The translations under genes and the position numbers were made by a program. From positions 1 to 5,261 of the forward strand of contig DWYO01000032.1 in the NCBI GenBank assembly GCA_019118725.1: a stretch of 5,261 nt of DNA. Reading direction: 5' to 3'. This DNA is from Candidatus Parabacteroides intestinavium (GTDB lineage Bacteria > Bacteroidota > Bacteroidia > Bacteroidales > Tannerellaceae). The notes below the pieces were generated by a model. That model was given only the letters and a program-made list of their open reading frames with translations. It did no database searches and was not told where the DNA came from. Positions 1 to 5,261 of the stretch are shown one piece after another. How positions within the stretch are numbered: the stretch's first letter is position 1; every line of letters begins with the position of its first letter.

Positions 1-73
1 GATGCAATTAAATCACAGCTGTGATGCAATTAAATCACCCTTGTGATGCAATTGATTCACCCTTGTGATGCAA
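1..73. repeat. 22-bp tandem repeat array, 3.3 copies, cut by left edge
   Basis: Units start at 1, 23 and 45, with a 7-base partial unit at 67-73. Each unit is gatgcaattaaatcac plus a six-base tail. The tail is agctgt in unit 1 and ccttgt in units 2 and 3; unit 3 also has two changes in the middle (gattcac instead of aaatcac). Read across a junction, each unit contains GTGAT...ATCAC or GTGA...TCAC, an 18-bp near-palindrome with 7 of 9 half-site positions matched. A 22-bp period is not a multiple of three and all forward frames meet stops, so this is not a protein repeat. The period is close to two turns of B-DNA, which would put all sites on one face of the helix; an operator array is therefore plausible, but this is inference. 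The array may continue to the left. Confidence 0.9.
12..25. repeat. Perfect 14-bp palindrome inside the repeat array
   Basis: ATCACAGCTGTGAT reads identically on both strands and spans the junction of repeat units 1 and 2. At the next junctions the same arms remain (ATCAC and GTGAT at 34-47) but are separated by the non-palindromic cctt. The first junction is therefore either an ancestral perfect site or the strongest binding site of the array. It only superficially resembles the CRP consensus (TGTGA-N6-TCACA), because the half-sites face the other way. Confidence 0.85.
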
Positions 74-113
74 ACAAAAAATCCCTACAAAGATAATTCT
101 TTTCGGGAGATAA

Positions 114-130
114 ACAAGAGAATTTCTTGT
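114..130. promoter_or_regulatory. 17-bp inverted repeat, possible operator
   Basis: ACAAGA (114-119) and TCTTGT (125-130) are perfect inverted arms around the 5-base spacer GAATT. A second short palindrome, ACCAATTGGT, lies at 135-144. Both sit 50-80 bp upstream of the candidate -7 box at 192-199, where an activator could bind. No regulator gene is in the window, so a role in control is inference; short palindromes also arise by chance in AT-rich spacers. Confidence 0.4.
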
Positions 131-191
131 ATTTACCAATTGGTTGGGAAAACAAAAATAGAGTGATCTTCATTTATCCCTAAAAAAGCAT

Positions 192-199
192 TATCTTCG
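192..199 (+). promoter_or_regulatory. Candidate Bacteroidetes -7 promoter box
   Basis: TATCTTCG differs by one base from the Bacteroidetes primary-sigma -7 consensus TAnnTTTG. The expected -33 region (about 168-172) has only a weak match, ttc in place of TTG, so the promoter may depend on an activator. If it is real, transcription would start near 203-206, giving the first gene a leader of roughly 75-80 nt. No better box was found on the plus strand between 74 and 281. Confidence 0.4.
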
Positions 200-281
200 C
201 ATCGATTCCCGGAAACAGACGATCTGGGGGGAAAGAAAAATGGATAAAAGGTAGTAATCGTAGAATTTAAATAGAATATCA

Positions 282-2510
282 ATGAAAGCAGACGTAAAGA
301 AAGTTTTGACATGTTGTGTGTTGTTTTCGTTTGTCTTGACCGGATGCCAGTCCGGTCAGCAGGCTGCGGATTCACAAAAGGCGGTGAAAGAGAAGACGGC
401 TTTCCAGACCGGTCAGCCTTGGAGGCCTACTATTGATAACCGGGCCGATGTGGCGATTGTCTATGGGGTGGGCGGAAATCCATCAGATAAGGAAAAGCAG
501 AAGATGTCTTTTGAGGAGCGTGTGCAGACGTGGCGCGATCATGGATATATAACGCATTTCATGACAGGAAGTGCCTGGGGCGAATACCAAGATTATTTTA
601 CCGGTGAATGGGATGGCAAGTGGCACTTGGACGAGGGTCAGGTGACGAAGCAGGGTGATACGATCTGGCATGGGCACATGGTCCCTTATATCGTTCCTTC
701 AGAGAACTTTATCAAATATATGCAGGAGAGGCATTTGAAGCGGGTGATTGATGCGGGCATCGATGCGATCTACTTGGAAGAACCGGAGTTCTGGGCGCGT
801 GGAGGGTATAGCGAGGCCTTCAAGCGCGAATGGAAAGCGTATTATGGTTTCGACTGGCGTCCGCAACATGAGTCGGCCGAGAATACTTACCTGTCGAATA
901 AGTTGAAATATCATTTGTATTACCGGGCTTTGAACGAGATGTTTACCTATGCGAAAGAATACGGGAAGTCGAAGGGGATGAATATCCGGTGCTATGTCCC
1001 GACGCACTCGTTGGTGAACTATTCGCAATGGCAAATCGTAAGTCCGGAGGCAAGTCTGGCCTCTTTACCTTGCGTGGACGGTTATATTGCGCAGGTCTGG
1101 ACCGGCACTTCGCGTGAACCGAACTATTTCGATGGTGTGAAGAAAGAGCGTGTCTTTGAGAATGCCTTTTTAGAATACGGATGCATGGAGTCGATGACGG
1201 CTCCGACGGGACGTAAGGTCTATTTCCTGACCGACCCGATTGAGGACCGGGCACGGGATTGGGCGGATTATAAGAAAAATTACCAGGCTACGTTTACGGC
1301 TAAGTTACTTTATCCGAATAATGATAATTATGAGGTGATGCCATGGCCGGAGCGTATCTACGAAGGGCTTTACAAGACGAGTGCGAACAGCGAGGAAAAG
1401 ACTCGTATTCCGCGTTTCTATTCTACGCAGATGCAGGTGATGATCAACTCCTTGAACGATATGCCTCTTTCGGATAATAAGGTGAGTGGTTCGCATGGCA
1501 TCAGCGTGTTAATGGCTAATTCGTTAATGTTCCAGCGGGCTCCGGAACCGGTGGCGGGCTATGATGATCCGCAGCTCTCTAACTTTTACGGACAGGCATT
1601 GCCTTTCTTGAAGCGGGGCGTACCGGTGCATCTGATGCACATCGAGAATGTGTCTTATCCGGAGAATTGGAAGGACACGAAAGTGTTGCTGATGAGCTAT
1701 TCCAATATGAAACCTTTGGAAAAAGAAGCGCATCAGTATATAGCCGATTGGGTGAAGAATGGAGGTGTACTGGTATATAGCGCAACGGATAAAGATTCGT
1801 TCCAAAGCGTGCAGGAATGGTGGAACCAGGATGGAAATACCTACAAGGCTCCGTCTGAACATCTTTTTGAGTTGATGGGATTAGACCGGGAGTTGAAAGA
1901 GGGCGAATATGCGGTAGGAAAAGGTACGGTCTATGTGTTCCGTCATGACCCGAAAGATTTTGTAATGAAAACGGATGGGGATAAGGAGTATGTGGAAACC
2001 GTGAAACGGCTTTATGAAAGGATTGCGCATGCCGGAGAGCTTCAGTTCAAGAATAGTTTCTATTTGGAGCGGGGCGTTTATGATTTGGTCTCGGTGATGG
2101 ATGAGAGCGTAAATGATGATCCCTATATAATAAAAGGTAAACTGATTGATTTGTTTGACCCGGAACTGCCCGTATTGGACGAGAAGGTGGTTCGTCCGGA
2201 TGAACAAGCCTTCCTCTTGGATATTAATCGGGTGGAAAACCCGGAGAAACCGCAAGTGTTGTGTGGAGCAGCCCGGGTGTATGAAGAAAAGATAAAAGAC
2301 TCATTCTATCAGTTCTTGGCGAAAAGTCCTGTAAATACAACCAATGTGATGCGTGTGCTGCTCCCGAAAGCTCCGAAGCATGTCACCATAAAAGATGCTA
2401 AAGGAAGGGAACTTGCAGATACTTCTAATTCATGGGATGAGGCTAGCCATACCAGTTTGCTGAAGTTTGAGAATAATCCGGATGGGGTTCTTGTAACGTA
2501 TGAATGGTAA
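282..2510 (+). CDS. Lipoprotein, putative TIM-barrel glycoside hydrolase (GH42-like architecture), family unassigned
   Basis: A 742-aa protein, probably a lipid-anchored envelope enzyme acting on a glycan; the substrate is unknown. The N-terminus has Lys2/6/7, a hydrophobic stretch 8-19 and lipobox L19-T-G-C22, so it should be cleaved by signal peptidase II. Residues about 55-365 alternate short hydrophobic strands and helices as in a TIM barrel: AIVYGV (58-63), the acidic strand end YLEEPEFW (164-171), IRCYVPTH (235-242), VDGYIAQVWTG (265-275), KVYFLTDP (312-319) and YEVMPWPERIYEG (350-362). Glu166, Glu167 and Glu169 are candidate acid/base residues; the nucleophile is uncertain (Glu298, Glu303, Glu351 and Glu357 are options). 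Residues about 430-505 (GVPVHLMHIENV, then KVLLMSYSNM and IADWVKNGGVLVYSA) resemble the flavodoxin-like middle domain of GH42 beta-galactosidases. The rest looks like beta-rich C-terminal domains. The start is fixed by an in-frame TAG at 261-263 with no other ATG between. Family membership is inferred from layout, not from a signature I recognise. Confidence 0.85.
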   Translation: MKADVKKVLTCCVLFSFVLTGCQSGQQAADSQKAVKEKTAFQTGQPWRPTIDNRADVAIVYGVGGNPSDKEKQKMSFEERVQTWRDHGYITHFMTGSAWGEYQDYFTGEWDGKWHLDEGQVTKQGDTIWHGHMVPYIVPSENFIKYMQERHLKRVIDAGIDAIYLEEPEFWARGGYSEAFKREWKAYYGFDWRPQHESAENTYLSNKLKYHLYYRALNEMFTYAKEYGKSKGMNIRCYVPTHSLVNYSQWQIVSPEASLASLPCVDGYIAQVWTGTSREPNYFDGVKKERVFENAFLEYGCMESMTAPTGRKVYFLTDPIEDRARDWADYKKNYQATFTAKLLYPNNDNYEVMPWPERIYEGLYKTSANSEEKTRIPRFYSTQMQVMINSLNDMPLSDNKVSGSHGISVLMANSLMFQRAPEPVAGYDDPQLSNFYGQALPFLKRGVPVHLMHIENVSYPENWKDTKVLLMSYSNMKPLEKEAHQYIADWVKNGGVLVYSATDKDSFQSVQEWWNQDGNTYKAPSEHLFELMGLDRELKEGEYAVGKGTVYVFRHDPKDFVMKTDGDKEYVETVKRLYERIAHAGELQFKNSFYLERGVYDLVSVMDESVNDDPYIIKGKLIDLFDPELPVLDEKVVRPDEQAFLLDINRVENPEKPQVLCGAARVYEEKIKDSFYQFLAKSPVNTTNVMRVLLPKAPKHVTIKDAKGRELADTSNSWDEASHTSLLKFENNPDGVLVTYEW

Positions 2511-2536
2511 GGAACATTAAAAACAAAAGAATCGAT
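2511..2536 (+). promoter_or_regulatory. A-rich translation initiation region between the two genes
   Basis: This 26-bp gap is strongly A-rich (aacattaaaaacaaaagaat) with no good Shine-Dalgarno sequence, which is usual for Bacteroidetes. There is no room for a terminator and promoter, so the second gene is read from the same transcript as the first. A longer reading of the second gene could begin at ATG 2504, overlapping the end of the first gene by 7 bases. It would put an 11-residue basic leader in front of an already complete lipoprotein signal, so ATG 2537 is preferred. Confidence 0.6.
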
Positions 2537-5068
2537 ATGAACAAAATTTCATTATTTTCTCTGTGTGCGGTTGCCCTATTGGGAAGCTGCACCCCCAGTA
2601 GCAAGGAGGCAGGTGTGGAATACAAGCCGGTGGCCGAGAATACGCTCCGGGCTCCTGCTTATCCTTTAGTGACCATCGACCCTTATACGAGTTTGTGGTC
2701 GTTTACCAATAACTTGAATGACGAGCCGACCCGGCATTGGACGGGACGTAATTTCCCGGTTGTCGGGGGCGTGCGTGTGGATGGTGTGACGTATCGTTTT
2801 ATGGGACGCGACCAGGTTAAGGTCGATCCGGTGGTTGGGACCGCCGAGCAAGGCCTATGGGAGGCTACCTATACCTTTACTCAACCGGAAGGCGCATGGT
2901 GGGAGAGTGGGTATGTCCCTCAAGGATGGAAATCCGGCAAGGCCGCTTTCGGAACACCGGAAAATCCGCATGCCACGGTGGCTTGGCAAGATGGCGATAT
3001 CTGGGTACGCCGGACGTTTGATTGGCCTCAGGATGTGGCTAAAAGCGACCTGTTCGTTCAATATTCGCACGATGATAATGTAGAGGTGTACCTGAATGGG
3101 GTCAAGGTGGCCGTTACCGGAAACGGTTTGGATTATGATTTGTTGCAGGAGATCCCTGCTGAGGTGGCCGGTACCATCAAACCTATGGGGAATGTGCTGG
3201 CGGCTCATTGCCGGAATAATGGCGGAGGAGCTTATCTGGACTTCGGTATCGGCAAACAGGTAAAGGATGGAAATACATTTGATCTGAAGGCCGAGCAGAA
3301 GTCGGTGACGGTGATGCCTACACAGACCTTCTATACTTTTGAGTGTGGTGGGGTTTCGTTGGATGTTATTTTTACCTCTCCGGCGGTACCGACCGATTTG
3401 GATTTGGTTTCGGCTCCCTATAACTATGTGACGTATCAGGCAAAATCGGTGGATGGCAAGGAGCATGAGGTACAGGTTTACTTAGAGGCGACTCCCTTGT
3501 TGGCGGTAAATACGATCGACCAGGCCGTAGACTTTGCTCTGGATCAGCAAAACGGGATGTATCTGTTGAAGACAGGTACCGTAGAGCAGCCGATGTTGCA
3601 GAAGAAGGGAGATGATGTCCGTATAGACTGGGGGCATCTTTACCTTGCGGCACAACAGATCCCGAGTGTATCGGTAACGATCGATGAGCAAACCGCGGCC
3701 AAGAAAAATTTTATGGAAACAGGAAAACTTTCAGGCAAGATAGGAAAGACATCGCCTGATATGCAGAAGCAGATGACGGTATTGGCTTATGCTGATGATT
3801 TGGGCAAGGTGTCCGGAGAAGGTGCGGTAAAGTCTGGCCATTTACTTTTGGGATATGACGATAATTATTCCATTCAATATTTCGGAGATAACCGTATGGC
3901 CTATTGGAAACATGACGGAAAGGTCTCGATAGAACAGGCTTTGAAGAAGGGATTTGATACGTATGGTGAGGCAATGCAACGTTGTGCAGACTTTGATCGT
4001 CAGTTAATGGAGGAGACAAAAGCCGCAGGCGGACAGCAGTATGCCGAACTTTGTGCATTGGTTTATCGTCAGGTGATGGCGGCACATAAGCTGATTACCG
4101 ATAAGGAGGGGAATCTGCTCTATTTCTCGAAAGAGAATTTCAGTAACGGTTCTATCGGAACGGTGGACATTACCTATCCTTCTTCACCGATGTATCTGTG
4201 TTATAACCCGGAATTATTGAAAGGTATGATGACACCGATTTTCTATTATAGTGAATCAGGAAAATGGACAAAGCCTTTTGCGGCACATGATGTGGGTACT
4301 TATCCGCAAGCTAACGGACAAACCTATGGCGGAGATATGCCGGTAGAGGAAAGCGGAAATATGCTGATCCTTACCGCTGCGATTGCCGCTGTAGAAGGAA
4401 ATGCCGATTATGCGGCGAAACACTGGGATGTGCTGACTGTTTGGGCTGATTATCTGAAGAAAGAGGGATTGGATCCGGCCAACCAGCTCTGTACGGATGA
4501 TTTTGCCGGTCATTTTGCCCATAACACGAATCTTTCTATCAAGGCGATTATGGGTGTGGCTAGCTATGCGAAATTGGCCGAGATGTTAGGTAAGGCTGAT
4601 GTGGCGAAGGCTTATAGGAATGAGGCTCGTGGCATGGCGGAAAAATGGGTGACGATGGCGAAAGATACCGATCATTATCGTTTGACGTTTGACCAGCCGG
4701 GAACTTGGAGCCAGAAATACAATCTGATATGGGATCGCTTATTGGGATATAATCTGTTCCCTGCAGAGATAGCAACGACCGAAATGGCCTTCTACAAGAC
4801 ACATCAGAACAAATATGGCTTGCCGTTGGATTGCCGAGAGGATTATACGAAGTCTGACTGGATCCTGTGGACGGCTTGTCTGACCGGTGTTGATGCTGAT
4901 TTCCAAACCCTGCTGGCTCCTGTATGGAAATATGCTGATGAAACAACATCACGTGTTCCGCTGAGTGACTGGCATTATACATCAAGTGGAGACCAGCGTG
5001 GTTTCCAGGCACGCTCTGTTGTAGGTGGTTACTATATGAAACTGCTGCATGAGAAATTGAAGAAGTAG
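2537..5068 (+). CDS. Lipoprotein, DUF4965/DUF1793 glutaminase A-like family with inserted jelly-roll domain
   Basis: An 843-aa protein. MNKISLFSLC starts a signal peptide with lipobox L15-G-S-C18, which fixes ATG 2537 as the start. Domain order, recognised from memory of the family: a DUF4964-like N-terminus (about 39-92, with PLVTIDPYTSLWSF and RHWTGR); an inserted jelly-roll domain (about 105-240, with GWKSGKAAFG, IWVRRTFDW and HDDNVEVYLNG) like the sugar-binding modules beside glycosidases; a DUF5127-like beta domain (about 250-485); then DUF4965 and DUF1793, the six-hairpin catalytic-like part (about 495-840). Conserved-looking acidic motifs are HDVGTYP (584-590), MPVEESGNM (601-609), CTDDFAGHF (652-660), LDCREDYTKSDW (764-775) and SDWHY (810-814). 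Fungal relatives are called glutaminase A, but the helical-barrel fold, the sugar-binding insert and the hydrolase-like partner 26 bp upstream suggest a glycosidase or a glycoconjugate enzyme here. Full length, with no frameshift or truncation seen. Family assignment is fairly sure; the reaction is not. Confidence 0.93.
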   Translation: MNKISLFSLCAVALLGSCTPSSKEAGVEYKPVAENTLRAPAYPLVTIDPYTSLWSFTNNLNDEPTRHWTGRNFPVVGGVRVDGVTYRFMGRDQVKVDPVVGTAEQGLWEATYTFTQPEGAWWESGYVPQGWKSGKAAFGTPENPHATVAWQDGDIWVRRTFDWPQDVAKSDLFVQYSHDDNVEVYLNGVKVAVTGNGLDYDLLQEIPAEVAGTIKPMGNVLAAHCRNNGGGAYLDFGIGKQVKDGNTFDLKAEQKSVTVMPTQTFYTFECGGVSLDVIFTSPAVPTDLDLVSAPYNYVTYQAKSVDGKEHEVQVYLEATPLLAVNTIDQAVDFALDQQNGMYLLKTGTVEQPMLQKKGDDVRIDWGHLYLAAQQIPSVSVTIDEQTAAKKNFMETGKLSGKIGKTSPDMQKQMTVLAYADDLGKVSGEGAVKSGHLLLGYDDNYSIQYFGDNRMAYWKHDGKVSIEQALKKGFDTYGEAMQRCADFDRQLMEETKAAGGQQYAELCALVYRQVMAAHKLITDKEGNLLYFSKENFSNGSIGTVDITYPSSPMYLCYNPELLKGMMTPIFYYSESGKWTKPFAAHDVGTYPQANGQTYGGDMPVEESGNMLILTAAIAAVEGNADYAAKHWDVLTVWADYLKKEGLDPANQLCTDDFAGHFAHNTNLSIKAIMGVASYAKLAEMLGKADVAKAYRNEARGMAEKWVTMAKDTDHYRLTFDQPGTWSQKYNLIWDRLLGYNLFPAEIATTEMAFYKTHQNKYGLPLDCREDYTKSDWILWTACLTGVDADFQTLLAPVWKYADETTSRVPLSDWHYTSSGDQRGFQARSVVGGYYMKLLHEKLKK

Positions 5069-5087
5069 TATATACATACAAGTTGAT

Positions 5088-5247
5088 GAAATAGGACGGT
5101 GTGTCGGAATGAGATATTAGCACGCAAACAACACAGAAATAGATTTTCGCAGATTTATTCAACTGTATATCCATAATATATAATCAGTGGCCATCTGTTG
5201 TATCTGTCCTGTGTGCAATTTTATATTTCGGCACGCCGTCTTATTTT
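5088..5247 (+). other. Very long imperfect hairpin in the 3' region, probable structured RNA
   Basis: The segment 5088-5126 folds on 5210-5247. The outer 24 pairs (5088-5111 with 5224-5247) are unbroken: 18 Watson-Crick and 6 G-U. Inward the stem continues with an A-A mismatch (5112/5223), two pairs, a T-T mismatch (5115/5220), three pairs, a bulged A at 5119, and seven pairs (5120-5126 with 5210-5216). That totals 36 pairs, 28 of them Watson-Crick. The 83-nt interior can add AGAT 5141-5144 with ATCT 5202-5205, CAGAT 5150-5154 with ATCTG 5193-5197, and ACTG 5162-5165 with CAGT 5185-5188, so the whole 160 nt could be one rod. It starts 19 nt after the stop codon at 5068. It could be a 3'-UTR stability or termination structure, a free small RNA, or a miniature mobile element whose ends are these arms. 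Confidence 0.8.
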
Positions 5248-5248
5248 T
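5224..5248 (+). terminator. Possible operon terminator (3' arm plus T-rich run)
   Basis: The 3' arm of the long hairpin ends in the GC-rich CGGCACGCCGTC and is followed at once by TTATTTTT (5241-5248). This is the layout of an intrinsic terminator, and the matching GAAATA on the 5' side (5088-5093) is typical of a bidirectional one. The difficulty is the distance between the arms, since the local stem alone (CGG 5229-5231 with CCG 5236-5238) is only three pairs. Termination would require the long-range fold to form first. Confidence 0.35.
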
Positions 5249-5261
5249 AGAAATGATAGGG

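Noticed and set aside
13..49. CRP-binding sites
   Set aside because: The TGTGA and TCAC half-sites are 10 bases apart instead of 6, and where they are closer they are in the opposite orientation; Bacteroidetes also lack classical CRP control of this kind.
1..73. CRISPR array
   Set aside because: Repeats are contiguous at 22 bp with no unique spacers; this is a plain tandem repeat.
133..375. 80-codon reverse-strand open frame covering the leader
   Set aside because: It starts inside the first gene's signal-peptide region and covers the candidate promoter; its low-complexity Phe/Ser/Pro content reflects AT-rich spacer.
2504..2536. Earlier start (ATG 2504) for the second gene, overlapping the first
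   Set aside because: It would add 11 residues ahead of a complete signal peptide that starts naturally at Met 2537, giving an atypical n-region.
2855..3466. 203-codon reverse-strand open frame
   Set aside because: It is fully antisense to the well-supported second gene, with no recognisable domain or start context.
4560..5174. 204-codon reverse-strand open frame, partly in the 3' spacer
   Set aside because: It mostly mirrors the second gene; its composition is rich in Ser/His/Pro as expected for an antisense shadow, and no domain is recognisable.
5088..5261. Retron-like non-coding RNA: long complementary arms (a1/a2-like), TTAGC at 5117-5121, and an ATG at 5253 that is open to the window edge.
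   Set aside because: TTAGC lies inside the paired stem rather than just beyond it, there are no short msr-type hairpins after it, the arms are longer than typical, and only three codons of any downstream gene are visible. Extending the sequence rightward for a reverse transcriptase would settle it.

Overview
The window looks like a gut Bacteroidales chromosome, most likely Parabacteroides or Bacteroides. The evidence is two lipoproteins of Bacteroidetes type, AT-rich translation starts without a clear Shine-Dalgarno sequence, a TATCTTCG box resembling the Bacteroidetes -7 element (TAnnTTTG), and moderately GC-balanced genes between AT-rich spacers. The genus is an inference from style, not from a marker gene.

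Layout. Positions 1-73 hold 3.3 copies of a 22-bp tandem repeat whose units are near-palindromic; the array is cut by the left edge. Positions 74-281 are a non-coding leader with a 17-bp inverted repeat (114-130), a 10-bp palindrome (135-144) and a candidate promoter (about 192-199). Two plus-strand genes follow, 26 bp apart and almost certainly co-transcribed. The first (282-2510, 742 aa) is a lipoprotein that reads like a TIM-barrel glycoside hydrolase with a GH42-like middle domain, but it matches no family I can name with confidence. The second (2537-5068, 843 aa) is a lipoprotein of the DUF4964/DUF5127/DUF4965/DUF1793 'glutaminase A-like' family with an inserted jelly-roll, carbohydrate-binding-like domain. 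Positions 5069-5261 hold no gene but contain a very long hairpin (5088-5247) that begins 19 nt after the stop codon.

How it may work together. Both proteins carry lipobox signal peptides, so both should be lipid-anchored in the outer or inner membrane, facing the periplasm or the cell surface. A TIM-barrel hydrolase-like protein beside a six-hairpin, (alpha/alpha)6-like protein suggests a small two-enzyme unit for an unidentified glycan or glycoconjugate, without SusC/SusD transporters inside the window. The repeat array and promoter upstream and the hairpin downstream make it look like a self-contained transcription unit.

The strongest unexplained signal is the 3' hairpin. Its arms form 36 base pairs over about 39 nt, and all eight non-Watson-Crick pairs are G-U in the plus-strand reading and none are A-C, which argues that it is selected as plus-strand RNA.
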